Part shown: positions 48,120-60,085 of the stretch, piece after piece
How positions within the stretch are numbered: position 1 is the first letter of the stretch
Layout: each line of letters begins with the position of its first letter
NCBI GenBank assembly: GCA_013396755.1
Contig: VWZF01003927.1
Coordinates: 132,490 to 196,489 of the forward strand
Length of the DNA stretch: 64,000 nt
Direction of reading: 5' to 3'
From: Sclerurus mexicanus
Lineage: Eukaryota > Chordata > Aves > Passeriformes > Furnariidae
Translations under genes and position numbers: made by a program
Notes under the pieces: model-generated
The model's database searches: none
Seen by the model: only the letters and a program-made list of their open reading frames with translations
What the model was told of the DNA's origin: nothing

Positions 48120-51100
48120 ATGAAGATGGCAAGTAATGTTGCCCTTCTTGGGCTGCTCCTTCTCGCCTGCCTTTCTGGTAAGTCATTTTTGTTACAGTCT
48201 ATGCTGGCCTCTCTAGTGCTTCCCATCCTCTGCGTCTCCATGCATCCTTAAGGAGAGTGCAGCCCTTTGGGGATGTGATGATTTAGGAATATGAGGGCTC
48301 CCTTTTAATGAATGTCACCCTTGTGCAGAAAAATACTATAGGTTAGTAGGATCCATGTCTGCTTTAAGTGTATGAGCCTTACTGGGGATAATAATGCTAA
48401 AAAAAAAGGAGAATATTTTATGTCCTATTTCTTCTTCAGTGAGTCAAAATTTCTGGTTTCGCAAATAATTGAGATTTTCAATCTCAGTATGTAACTTCTC
48501 ATATACCGGGAGTAGATGAAACATTTGGGAAAACAATAATTTTTCAGTAATGAGAACATGCATTAAGTTACTCTGTAGAGGCTTTGATGATTCCAAAGAA
48601 TTTTAGTCAAGGACATTGTACAGTCTTTATATTTTACAATCTCTGTTTTTATTGCAGATCTTGCTGTTGCTCTACGACGAGTGAGTAGTAGATCTTTTTT
48701 GTCATTTAGTCTTGATTTCTAAGTCTAGATGAATAATTCATACTAACACTGTATTCTGGGGAAAGCTTGAGGATTTAAAAAAAGAAAAACAGGAGAGCAA
48801 ATAAAAAAGAAGTGCCCCCAAGTGCACCTCTTTTCCCCAACATGAGAAAATACCTTTCTCAGGGAAAGATAACTTACAACGTTGATGATTAAAAAGACAG
48901 TGATTAATAATGTAGAGAGCGAGTAAGCACAGCATAGAGTGCCAGCAGAAAATCTATATGACTATTGAATAACTGCCTAAATACCTTCCGTGTCTTGATT
49001 CCCCACGGAATGATCATTTTTGCCTGTAATTCTTGCCAAAAGTACTTTAAGTCTTAATAGCAAAAAAGGTGCTTTCATATGCTGTAAGAAACATGGTATA
49101 TTTTGTTCTCTCTCTTCTTCACCATAGAGGAATCATAGAGGACAGAAAAAATAGCCATCAATAGCTTCCCAATGCAGCAAAAACATGATTAGCACAAGAA
49201 CAATCTTTTCTCCACTTGGAGACATTACAAGTCCTCTTTCACAGGCCTCCTGCAATGCATACATGACTGGCATGGCTGGAAAAGGCATGAGTATTGCCTG
49301 CCCCCGCAACTACGACCCCGTCTGTGGAACCAACGGCAGAACCTACCCCAACGAGTGCTCCCTCTGCAAGGATTTCTTGTGAGTAGAACATCTCCCAATC
49401 ACTTACAATGCTAATTCAAGCAGCAGGCAGAAGCCCTTGGTGCTGCAATTAATTGTGGGGTGGACTAGATTTTTCTTAAGTTTCTGTCTTCCCTAATGCT
49501 CATGATCTTCCATGTCAAAGCTCCAGAATCTGTTTAATTACTGGGGCTTTACGAGTAGAGAGACTTAATGATTGAAATGACTACATGGTATGAAGAGATT
49601 AATCCTTCCTTTCCGTCTCTCTTTCTCCCTCTAGCCGTAACCCTGCCCTTGACAAGAAACACGATGGAAGATGCGTTAAGGTACGGTACAAGAACAATTC
49701 CTTCTCCTGCTGCTCTGAGCAGTGGTGGGTGAAATTACAGCAGAGAGCTAGACACAAACCTTGCCTAGGATTAATTCTGTATTGAACCCACACAATTTCT
49801 TACTGTCAGAAATGGAATGAAATTGAAGAATTTCAAATTTGCAAGTTTTTTAATTTACATTTTGTTTGAACTGTTAAAATCAGTGACTTTTAAAATGCAA
49901 AATATCTTCTTTATAACACCAGACTTTAGAAAGGAAACTTTTGATTTCAATAATGTTTCACTCAGCTTTATGAAAACAGTTCTTTTTAGATTTAGACTTA
50001 GAGGCTTGTTGAAGCTAAGAAATTCCCAGGGGAAGTTTGGATTTTGACTAAATCATAATTTTATAACAGAAAAAATGGTTCTATTGGAATGCCTATTGTA
50101 AAGTTTGTTTATCAATATATGGAGCTACCATGAAGAGGCAAAGTATCTCTATTTTTAGTTTAGAGAGAGAGTAAAGAAACACTCTGGCTGTGCAATTTAA
50201 CATAATACAATGCCTTCCATTTCAATACACTCAGAGTAATTGCAGAAACAGCGAGCTTAGCATAAACTCTGTTTTCAATCGTCATGTTGCAGCAGAAGTT
50301 GCTGCTGCATAAGGTATTTTAGGCAAAGAGCCTTCACAGTGGCATTCAGAGTGAAAGTCTGCAAGATGACAGGGATGAAGCCCACTACAGGACCATACTC
50401 CCTCCTATAATCAACATGCATGTTTTTTCATCTGTGCTCCTCCACCACACTGGGCCTGGAAAACCTTGTCCCCTTGCAGCCCTGGGGAAAGGAGGAGATG
50501 TCCCTTGCACCATGCTCCATTCAACAGGGCTGATGTAAAGAGGAGCAGAGATTAAAATGCAGTTCTGTGACTGTTTCAGATCGACTGTACTGGTTACCTG
50601 AAGCCTGGCAATGGTCTGTCTATCCCCTGCACCCGGGAGTACTCCCCCATCTGTGGCACCAATGGCATTACCTACAGAAACAAGTGCCACTTCTGTAATG
50701 CTGTGGCGTAAGTGAAGGGCCTGGGTCATGGGAGGCCTTTCTGGATCAGTAGCAGCTCTTTTTGGTATTTGGAGCATAACAAGGTAGTTTGACTCCAGAA
50801 GCAGCTGTACTGTGCTCATTCATTCTCAACTCACTTTCTTTCCGAAGGAGCGGACTGGAAGTGAACCTGAAGAACTACGGAGAGTGCTTCCAGCAGGGGG
50901 TAAGGCGCAGAAATCTGCACTCTTCACTGCTGTTACATTTTGCAATACAAATTCAATGATTCATAACTAAATAACAGAAATGTCTGCACTCTCCTAATGC
51001 ATTTCGTCTGGAGATAGGATTTGAGGAAAATAGTTAAAGGATGTCAGGGTCAACAGGTATGGAACCAAACCCATGGCTCAGATATCTGGTTCCCTCTCTG

Positions 51101-52241
51101 ACCTGGGAACACAGGAGGTGGTGGGTGCTGAGATCTTCATTTACTGGGCAACTGGGTGAGCAAGAGATGCTGCATCATCCTCTCTGTGGGAGAGCAGGAG
51201 GGTCCTGTCCTACCAACACTATTAGTAGCAGTGATTTCCTGGATGGGAGTACTTGCTGTAATGGGGCTTCTGACCACCCCCTTTCTGTTCACTTGCCTCT
51301 GCTTGCCTGCTGAACCAGAGCAGCCGGTGGCAGACCCAGCCTGGAAATATCAGCATGGTCATTTCACTACTTATAAGAGTATTAGATTTTTTTTGCCTCC
51401 ATCTCCCCACTTCAGGCTCTTCCAGGCAAGCACATTCTCTGAGTTTGCAGAGTTGCTGGAACAACAGAGCCCTGTCCTGAAAAGTGCTCTTGTGCTTTGC
51501 CATATCATGAATATTAAATAAACACAAAGCACTTATGTAGGAAAATAAAGGTAACAAAAGCTTTAAAACCTGTTTTTTTCCTCCACTTTTAGCAGTCCAT
51601 TGACTGCAGCCAGCAGAAGGGCAGCACCTTCTGCACCTCCGAGTACAACCCTGTCTGCGGCTCTGACGGCAGAACTTACGGAAACAAGTGCCAGTTCTGC
51701 AATGCAGTTTCGTAAGTACAGAGCTCACTGTGTGGCCATGAAACCAGAGAGCTGAAGCACACACACAGCGCTGGCAGCTGTTGTGGAAGCCCCAGAGCTC
51801 CCGTTAGCTCCTTGGTAAATCCATCCCTGCCCTGTGTTCTCTCAATGCTCACTCCTGTGTCACCCCCCGGGCACTGCAGATCTTAAGCCTGAGTGAGTCT
51901 TCTCCTTCCCTTGCAATTAAAACCAGATCCCCGCTTGCAGGCTCATTGCATTGCTTAGTCCGTCCCCGATAGAGTGATTGAAACTGTGACTGTAGGAAGT
52001 GTCCAAAATTATGGGCTTTGTCCCAAATCTCTTTAACATAGGAAAGTGTGTAACCTGGGAACCAGAAAAGAGATGAAATACTGAGTGAAGTACTTTATAA
52101 CTTGGAGAGCACAAGGGCATTTAGCTTATTTGGGTAAAGTTAGGCCATGAAAATGAGATCCATGTTTGTAACTTTGATCTCTCTTTTCCCTTCAGCCGCA
52201 GCCGTGGAACTCTCTTCTTCAGACACCAGGGCGAGTGCTAA
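48120..52241 (+). CDS. Three-domain Kazal-type serine protease inhibitor
   Basis: Eight exons give 201 residues: 48120-48177, 48658-48680, 49245-49378, 49635-49680, 50580-50707, 50848-50899, 51593-51711, 52196-52241. The signal peptide is MKMASNVALLGLLLLACLSG, followed by DLAVALRR from exon 2. The three Kazal domains have reactive sites ACPRNYDPVCGTNG (P1 Arg), PCTREYSPICGTNG (P1 Arg) and FCTSEYNPVCGSDG (P1 Ser). Each has six cysteines. Domains 1 and 2 have Asn in place of the usual Asp of CGTDG. The exon plan equals that of ovomucoid, but sequence identity to ovomucoid is low, so it is a separate three-headed family member, perhaps related to genes named double-headed submandibular inhibitor-like in other birds. 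The acceptor of exon 7 is a tandem NAG-NAG (agcag), so an isoform lacking one Gln is possible. A dual trypsin inhibitor with a third elastase- or subtilisin-type site is inferred. Confidence 0.9.
49245..49680 (+). other. Three-domain SPINK, Kazal domain 1
   Basis: Exons 49245-49378 and 49635-49680. The reactive site is ACPRNYDPVCGTNG with P1 Arg. The second exon is short and ends right after DKKHDGRCVK. Confidence 0.9.
50580..50899 (+). other. Three-domain SPINK, Kazal domain 2
   Basis: Exons 50580-50707 and 50848-50899. The reactive site is PCTREYSPICGTNG with P1 Arg. The second half reads VNLKNYGECFQQG, like a terminal SPINK domain with a few extra residues before the next phase-0 intron. 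Confidence 0.9.
51593..52241 (+). other. Three-domain SPINK, Kazal domain 3
   Basis: Exons 51593-51711 and 52196-52241. The reactive site is FCTSEYNPVCGSDG with P1 Ser. It ends RGTLFFRHQGEC and stop. Confidence 0.9.
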
Positions 52242-52351
52242 GCACTGGAGCTGGACCCTTCATCATGACTTTTCCCTTACAAATTCTGCCATCAAGCACA
52301 CTCTTCCTTGCTCCCTTGACTGTTACGCATTGGTCTCTGCTTTGAATGATC

Positions 52352-52357
52352 AATAAA
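52352..52357 (+). terminator. Polyadenylation signal of the three-domain SPINK gene
   Basis: AATAAA 111 bases after the TAA stop. Confidence 0.8.
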
Positions 52358-55300
52358 TTAAATGCAGCCACAATCTTTGCCATGGAATGTTTGGTTTTGG
52401 TTTTATTTTCAGGGTGGGGGTAATGGTCTTCAGGGTTTTGGGCCCCTGTCTGTCAGACAGGAGAAGTTGTGGAATAAACCACAATAAAGAGCAAAACTTA
52501 ATGCCCATCATACAGCAACGCAAGCTCTCATGAGAGAATGTAACTGTAGCAAACCATCAGAAGAGAAACTAAGCTATAAAATAGTGTCACTTTCCTAATT
52601 TTGTTGTCTTAGCGAGTGTAAATGGATTTGCCTTTGTTACAGCACTGGCACTTGGAGGAACTGGGCCTTTTAGGCCCTCTGACACAGTGGGGTGGTCCTA
52701 AGGAAGTATGAAAGGTGGCCTTGGTCACCCCTACCTGGTGTCCCCTGGGCAAGGGGCAGGTCTGGTGGTGTGTTATAAAAAGGAGGATTACGGCAAAGGA
52801 GGATGTACCTCATAGGGAAGAAAATTAGGAACAGCTGCTTCCTTGAAGGGTGTGTCCACCGAGACTGCGCTCATCAGCAGAAAATTGCAACAAGCTATGC
52901 AAGGCTGTAATGAGCCTAATGAGAACTAAGGAGAAATTAGACTGGGCTCAGGCTTTCAGCTTCTTGAAGAAGACAACTAAAAAGCTGTTTGTGGGTATTT
53001 GAGGAAGAGGTAAAGCCAGAGACCCTTCATGAATAGATCTTGGATTTTCTGACACCTGGAAAAAAGGGTCAGCAGATATTTTGGTAGATCCAACATGCTT
53101 TCTATCTTGGGAAAAAAGGTATGGAGATAACATCTTTGTGGGAGCCTAAAGAGTGCACTGGAGAAGCAATGATACATATGAATGTTCAAGATGATGTGCC
53201 ATCCTTTTTGGTGAGTCAAGGAGTTAATATGCAAACAACACAGGCAGAAATTCCCAAGTGCCATGGCTCATACATTCCCTTCCTTAACCTTTCTCCACCT
53301 CCCATTCTCTTGTTATGTAAAAGAAAACCTCTTGCTAAGGCTGATATTTAGGACAAAATCTGTGACTTCTAAGCCTTTTCTTTGGGTCTTGCTTCCTGAA
53401 GTAGATAACATCTTGACCATGAATTTTGTAGGTGCTTCCCACCAGAAGATAAGAGGTTTATCCTTCCCCTAGAATCATCCCAGAGCAGTGCTCCTAGGAA
53501 GAGAGATGGAACTTCTTATTTTCAGGTGTTTTTGTATTAGTACAGGCAGTATAAATCACATCATGGCTTTGTGTCTGCTCTTAAGGGACAACAGACTGGA
53601 GAGTCATGAGAGTCCTCACTGTTTATCTGCTTGTGTGTCTGAAGAATTGTTAAGGAACAGGGCAAGTAGCTGGTGGATGTGAACAGAGACCTGTCAGCAC
53701 AGGGCAGAGCTTGCCTATAGTTTCTCTTTGGACAAGAAGGTTTATAGAGTGGCCACAGACTTGTGGAGTTTTGGCTTTAGAAGGAAATCGTCTTCAATGG
53801 TGAAGTCTTAATGTGAACCCCCTCTCTGGTGGTAGTTTCTGCCTGAGGATTCCAGATACTTTATTTGGAGCTCAGAAGGCTTTGGGAAAGCCCAAAAAGA
53901 GTAGCTCACCTGAAGCAAAAGTGAGGGCAAATGGTGAATATATGACTGTATCCCAGATGTCTTGTGAGCCTGTAAGCAAGGACTCTTTAGAAGATGGAAA
54001 TGTTTGTAGTATTTAAGTCTAAAGACTGGCCCAGCACAGGTTAGTAGTCAGCCTGACACCAGCAAGACCTTGCCCAACTAACCCTTAGGCTGCAAAACAA
54101 GGTTCAGGTGCCCTTCTTCTATCCTAAGTTGTCAGAGGGACAGAATTCCCTCACCTACACCAAGTGGACTGTTCAGATGTTATAAAGAAGTGGAAATGGG
54201 TAATAACAATAATCACCTGGCTAGTAATTTAGTCTTCTCCTCTGCTCAGCCCAGAAGGGATTGGTCCCTGCAGTTTGCTGAGGCTTCAGCCTGTCAGTTG
54301 GGCTGCAGCAACCGAAATGTTTGGGCAGATAAGGGACTGAGGCATTAAGGCTGTGGTCATGAGCAGTGACGTATGAAACTAGAAAAGGCAAACAAGTAGT
54401 GCTGCGAGTGGCAGAACTGAGCGTGGTTTTGGACAGCACTGCGGCTGACGGACTTGATAACTAAATTATATGAGAGGCTGGGTTGTGAGCTCACCCTTAA
54501 TAGACATCTGAGAATTCACCTGTCAGTCACAGTTTCTCTGCTGTGTGGATTTTCAGATGTCTAGCAAGCTGCAAACTGTCATGCTTCCCCAGATGTAGGG
54601 CATCCATAACATTGCTTTCCCGCAGAAATTCCCTCCCTTGCTGGCTGGGGTTGTTAGTAGCATCTTTCCTCTGTTGCTAGAAAAATGTATAAAAATGTGT
54701 TTACTACTTTTAATTTTTTTTCACTCCTGTGTAAAATTTGGTTGGAACTAGCTGGGGATTCAAAATTTCCTGGGGAATCCAATAAACAGATATATCTATA
54801 CACATTGCTATTGTAAGCCTTGTCTCCTTAGGAAAGCATACTAAAGTTTAAGCTTATTCTTATCTGAAGAGGTGTTTGGCAAATGGTGCAGCTGAACACA
54901 AATCCTTGTACAGCCTCAGCTGGAAATAGAGCTCAGTTCTCCCAATTCCCCATCAAATTCCCTTCATTGCCACTTGCTGTGGGAGCAGAGCCCTAACATA
55001 TGCTTGTGAATGTGAAAAACTGGAAAACATTGACAGCTAGAGTTTAAATAGTTCAGGGAGGAGAGTCAGCAGTCCTATCTGGGACTGTGCACAGAGCGAT
55101 GAGAGCATGTCAAATCCGAGCGCTTCTCCACCCCAACTCAACAAATTTAGAACTATCCTCAAAAATAGCCAGGGAACAACGTATAATTGGTTTCACAGAC
55201 AACACATTCTCATGCTGTGATTTATTTTGTAACGTCTAGTGAGTGTCATCACGCCGCACTCAAAGGCTCGGAACTGGCATTCAGCAAGGGCCCAGAGAAT

Positions 55301-55557
55301 GAAAATTACCAGCTTCCCAGATGAATCACCGCTTTGAAAATTCACCCTTGTGAGAATCCTGTGACTATTTAGAAAAAAAAATAATTATATTACAAGCCTG
55401 TCTATCACTCATATAATTATCCCTTTCTAGGTTTGATGTGGACAGGGCAGCATTCCTTAAAGCACAATAAACCGGCCAGGACCAATAATGGCTTTAGAAT
55501 CCAAGTGGAGAAGTTCTCACAATTAAGGTGGGGAATGAGGACAGCTATGGACAGGCA
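52358..55557. other. Intergenic region before the SPINK6-like gene
   Basis: About 3.2 kb without a supported exon. No CR1 tail motif was seen. Short open frames lack Kazal spacing. Confidence 0.6.
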
Positions 55558-55565
55558 CATAAATA
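55558..55565 (+). promoter_or_regulatory. TATA-like box of the SPINK6-like gene
   Basis: CATAAATA lies 106 bases before the ATG. It is a weaker match to the TATA consensus than those of the neighbouring genes. Confidence 0.4.
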
Positions 55566-55663
55566 CACAGAAAGGCAGGTCTGTGTGCACACTGTGAGTT
55601 CTGGGGCTGAGACGACACCTCCCGCTCCGATTGCTTGGCTTGGACTAAAGAGCTACCTGCAGC

Positions 55664-58600
55664 ATGAAGGCAACAAGTGCCTTAGTGCTTCTCAGCCTGC
55701 TGCTGCTCTCTTTCTTCTCGGGTAAGTGATCTTTACCCTAGCATAGAAAAAAAACCAAAACAAGACCTCTCCTGACAACAAGCTTTGGAGAGCCTTGATC
55801 ACCGGCTGACAGACTTGAAGATAAACCTGAGCAAGTAGAAAATATCTGCGGGACTTGCTCACTCATATGACATATTTCCACTCCTTGTGTGCCTCCACAG
55901 TGAATAACGCAGCGGAGGTGTCACTGAGAGACGGAATGAACAAATTCTGAGCATCTCTTCAGCAAATGTACCAAAGCAGAGTGTAATTATGAGTTTTTGG
56001 TACAAATTTTCACTGGAGAGTTTTGCTGAACTAGTTAGAGAAGAAGCTCACTCACCTCAGGGTCATCTGCTCTTGTTTTGATCCTAAGCATCATGGTATT
56101 TGGTGTTTTCCTTGGAGATGTGCAAACGTAATTAGATGAAAGTTTCAGCTTTCGTTGATGTTGCAGAGAAAAGCTTGAAAATTAAATTCAAATGTCCTCA
56201 AGGAGTCAGAACAAAGAGGGCAAATTAAAAGGATTCAGCAACTATTTATCTGGAGATTTTCACATCTCTCTGATGATGTGGGGAAGCTGAGTGATGATTT
56301 TTGAACATATAGATCATGTCAATGTTATCACTTACTTGAGTCCAGCTGACCCAGCTCTGCAAGGTTTGTGCCAACAGTTATTGAAGACTGTGTGGAACAA
56401 GAATTATTTATACTTGTTTTTCTGCGAATAATTTGAATAAAAAATTCACTTGAGAAAATGGCAAGCTGTGCATGGAGAAAAGAGGTGAATTGCTTTGTAC
56501 ACATTATTCATTATGAAATATTCATCTGTCTCTAATTGAGTCTTAATTGGGACTGGGTTCTGTCAGAAGGCTTAAGCTTCCTTCCAAGGCTGGGCAGAAT
56601 AGCATCAAACTCTGTGATCTCCTGTAAAATAAACAGATGTCAAGAGGCATCATCACAAAGTCTTCTGCAGCTGCATGTAATATTTATAAAACCTATCTAA
56701 TGAGCTGTTTTGTAAATAATATGCAGATAGCCATACCAGTGCCTTTACCATTAAGGCAGCCTAGCCAAACCTGAGGACAGAGTAAATGTGCCAGCACCAG
56801 ACAAAAAACAGCAAAGGGCAATAGAAATGGCAAAAATAGTAGGGGAGGTTGATGGATGGTGGTTGAGCTGACTGAGGATGGGATGGGAATTCCCTTGGGG
56901 AGGGCAAAGTGTAGAACAAGGTCCTCCCATCTCCTGCCCTAAGCTCCCTCCTGCCCAGAACCACCTGAGTAGCATCACAGCTGGAAGTGACCCTGCTGAC
57001 CTGGCAGGTACAGCCTCAGATCTGAACCTCTGCTGCTGTGTGAGATGCTGGAAATTTGTCCCACAGTGCTGTGACCCAGATTCTGCAAATCTGCATTCAA
57101 ACCACCCTCAAATGTCAGGGTCACCCTTAGAGACATGGCAGGGTCACTCCATTTCACAGCTCTGACTCAACCTACACACCTGACTGTAAGCTTTGCTGGG
57201 AAGAAATGTAAAGAGGATGGACTGATCAGCTCCAAGCTGAGAGTCTGTGGTTACAGAGGGTATTTTTGTACTTGTACTGACTGGCACTGCCTGTTCAGCT
57301 CTGTATCACCCCAAGACAACTCTGTATCTCACTTAGGATGAGCCTGTTCTGGGAGAGTCTCTGGGCTGTAAAGCCAACCATAGGGTCTCCTTGTCCACGA
57401 CATGCTCCTGTTAGCAGCACTGGCCATTTTCATTGTTCAGAGGTGCAGGAGCCTAAAAGCCTTAAAAGTCAATTTAGCTTTAAAATCTCTGGAAGCATGG
57501 CTCCAGATTCGATATGGCAGCTTGCTTCCCTGGGAGTGGCTGCCTTCCAGGAGACTGGGTTATGTGTCTGAGGTGTAGTTAGCAGCTGAACAACTGATTA
57601 CACGGTATTTTAGTAACATTTTTCAAAATGGAAAAATACTGAAAGGCAATTAAGATAATGTATTTCCTGCCCCTTCTTCCGCTGTGAAGGGTGATGGAGT
57701 AGGAAAAACCTGGAGTATGTTTGACTGTGATTTGCAGAAAGGGTTTGTGACTTTAGTTCAGACTCTATCAAAAAGCAATGCTGACGCATAAAATCTCTGG
57801 GTTTTATTCTTATCTTTTTTTTTTTTCTTTTTAGTTCCAGATGTAGCAGGTCAAGACATTGAAGAGGTTAGTGCTCCTGTTTCTGCCTGCTGAATCTGCA
57901 CTTCATAAAATCATGGAATCATTAAGATTGAAAAAGGCCTCCAAGATCTTTGAGTCCAATCTGTATCCAATCACCACCTTATCAACTAGACCACAGCTCA
58001 AAGTGCCACATGACATTCCACTTTAGAGGAATGGTTTTTTACCCAAAATCTTGGTGCTGGATAAAGAGTTTTTAATGTCTGCTCAGAGCAGATGGGTCCT
58101 TCCAAGAATTCCCAACACTGGGGAGTTCACCACTGCACAGGGGATGCTATGTCAGCAGGTAGACTAAGGAAAAAAATGGTTGGTTTAGCAAATGCTTCCC
58201 CTGGTTAGGTCTGGGGTGCTTGCACGGATGGATGTTTGCACACTGCATCACTTTTGACTTGGCTTCACTGTCCAATTTTCTCATGAACCTAATGGACTAC
58301 TGAGTGTTCTATTCCCCAAAATCAAGTCTGTCACTGGGGCTTGTACAGAGACAAGACACCTGCACACTTTCTGGGCACCATTTTTAATTCACCATAACTA
58401 TGGTTTTCTTCTCCTTCCTCTGGGAAGGCTGAGGCTCAGCAAGCACCAAGCTGAGTGCAGAGTTTCGCAAGACACGTGAAGCTGTGCAGCAGGGAGGTAG
58501 CTTGGCTCCAAATGCCTGAGAGAGCATCAGTGCTGACTCTTCTCCTGCATGCCCAGGCTAATCCACTCCTGTCATTGGGAGATCAAGACTTCTCCGAGGT

Positions 58601-59720
58601 GACTACAGTTTCCCTCCTCAAACATGGGGCAAAAATTCCCCTGAAATGCTGCTTCTGCTGATTTCTGAAAGGGCTTTTTCTGTCAATGTCATCACTTGTC
58701 ATAAAAAGCATTACATTAGTGACCTTGTGTCTAATTTTAAAATGAAACAAAGAGTATGGGAGTACTGAAAGGTTTTTCTTTTTATTCCTTGTGCAGATTT
58801 GCAGAGAGTTCGTAAACAGGAGCGTGTACTGCACGAGGGAGTCCAACCCTCACTGCGGCACTGATGGCATCACATACGGGAACAAGTGTGCCTTCTGCAA
58901 GGCAGTGCTGTAAGTGACACAGAGGGAATTGAAATAAGAGAGAGTTGGCTTCATTTTCATATATCTAATGGTGTCCTTCATGGAGGGAAGGCCCTGCTTC
59001 CAGGTTGCTCCTGTTGTATGGACCAGCTCCTGTATCGTGCCAAGCAGAATATTTCCTCCTTGGGGCGGAGCTGTGTAAACGCGAGTTAATTTTAATTCAT
59101 TTCTAGGCGTTGCAGGCTGCTGGTTGCCATGCTGAGAGGCAGCACGGGGCCTGGGAGGCAATTGCATCCTGCCTGTACCTTCCACACGCACTAAATTGAT
59201 GCACAATTCCCACTATATGCCACAGGCTGCAGCTCTCACTGCCCACACTCCTGGGTACTGAGAAGTGCCTGGAGGAATGTGGGAGCTGAGCCATGCCAAG
59301 TTATTCCTGAAAAGTCTCAATGAACTTTGTGGAACAAGACACAAGATCTCTGAGGAAGAACACAATGTTTCTTCTTTTCCTGAACTCTGTCACCTTTTAA
59401 AGGAGACACAGTAGGAGCCAGCCTTCCTGGATGGAATGTGTTTGCAAAACGTCATTTTTTTCTTAGCAATCCTTACAATTAGTGTGCATTCAAGGCTGTC
59501 GTATCCTAGGGGAAATCAGAGAAGAAAAGGAGAGGAGAAAATGGCTTGATGTTCCCTGTGAGGCACCAGATTACACTGGCACAAGTCAGGACTGTTGGGG
59601 TGGATGAGCTCTGTCACACTGCTATGCCTGTCATTTGGTGCTTGGTCTAAGTATGTCTCTCACTCTTTTTACAGGAGAAGCGGAGGGAAAATAAGATTGA
59701 AGCACCTGGGGAAATGCTGA
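55664..59720 (+). CDS. SPINK6: SPINK6-like one-domain Kazal-type inhibitor
   Basis: Four exons give 82 residues: 55664-55721, 57835-57866, 58797-58909, 59675-59720. The signal peptide is MKATSALVLLSLLLLSFFSG; exon 2 adds VPDVAGQDIEE. The Kazal domain reads VYCTRESNPHCGTDGITYGN, then KCAFCKAVL and SGGKIRLKHLGKC and stop. This stretch, with CTRESNPHCG, GNKCAFCKA and SGGKI intact, is the signature of mammalian SPINK6, an 80-residue secreted inhibitor of kallikrein-related peptidases in skin. P1 is Arg, fitting trypsin-like kallikreins. A sequon NRS lies before cysteine 2. The human SPINK cluster also contains SPINK6 close to SPINK5 and SPINK7, so position agrees. The first intron is long (about 2.1 kb). 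Confidence 0.9.
57903..58140 (-). repeat. CR1 LINE 3' fragment in the SPINK6-like gene
   Basis: Reverse-strand CR1 tail: ataaaatcatggaatcatta, agattgaaaaaggcctccaa, and aagtgccacatgacattcca. It lies in the intron between exons 2 and 3, only about 40 bases past exon 2. The right edge is approximate. Confidence 0.8.
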
Positions 59721-59827
59721 GTCCTCATTGCATTGGAGCAGCAAGAGCTGAGCCCCTGTTGGCAGCGGCTGCAGACACCTGTGCGTGAGCACAGGAGCAG
59801 CCTGCCCTCACCTCTGCTGTCTCTGCT

Positions 59828-59838
59828 CAATAAAATAA
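59828..59838 (+). terminator. Overlapping polyadenylation signals of the SPINK6-like gene
   Basis: Two overlapping AATAAA copies (59828-59833 and 59833-59838), about 110 bases after the TGA stop. Confidence 0.8.
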
Positions 59839-60050
59839 ACCTCAGCACGATTCCTTGGCTCACTCTTTTTCCCGTAATACCCAGAAAAACGCTTTGATCC
59901 AGCCGTGCTGGAGCCTAATGCATGGCTCTGCTATCCTCCACCATTGCATCACCCTCCTCCCGGGAAACAAGGCGCTCCCTGTGCCGGAGCGGCGATTCCC
60001 AGAGCTCCGGTGGGCTGTGCCCTCCCGGCCCCAGGAGCCACAGCTCTTCT

Positions 60051-60085
60051 GTCCTGTCCTGTCCTGTCCTGTCCTGTCCTGTCCT
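60051..60085. repeat. GTCCT microsatellite, seven units
   Basis: Seven perfect tandem copies of GTCCT in a locally GC-rich stretch about 220 bases past the SPINK6-like poly(A) signal. Confidence 0.95.

Noticed and set aside
51222..51764. Open frame of 180 codons on the minus strand
   Set aside because: It runs antisense across a Kazal exon of the three-domain gene. The low stop density is explained by the constrained sense exon and its flanks.
55040..55110. A second promoter-like stretch (tttaaatag followed by G-rich sequence) upstream of the SPINK6-like gene
   Set aside because: It lies about 620 bases before the ATG, no exon with a start codon and signal peptide follows it, and a TATA-like box closer to the gene is available.
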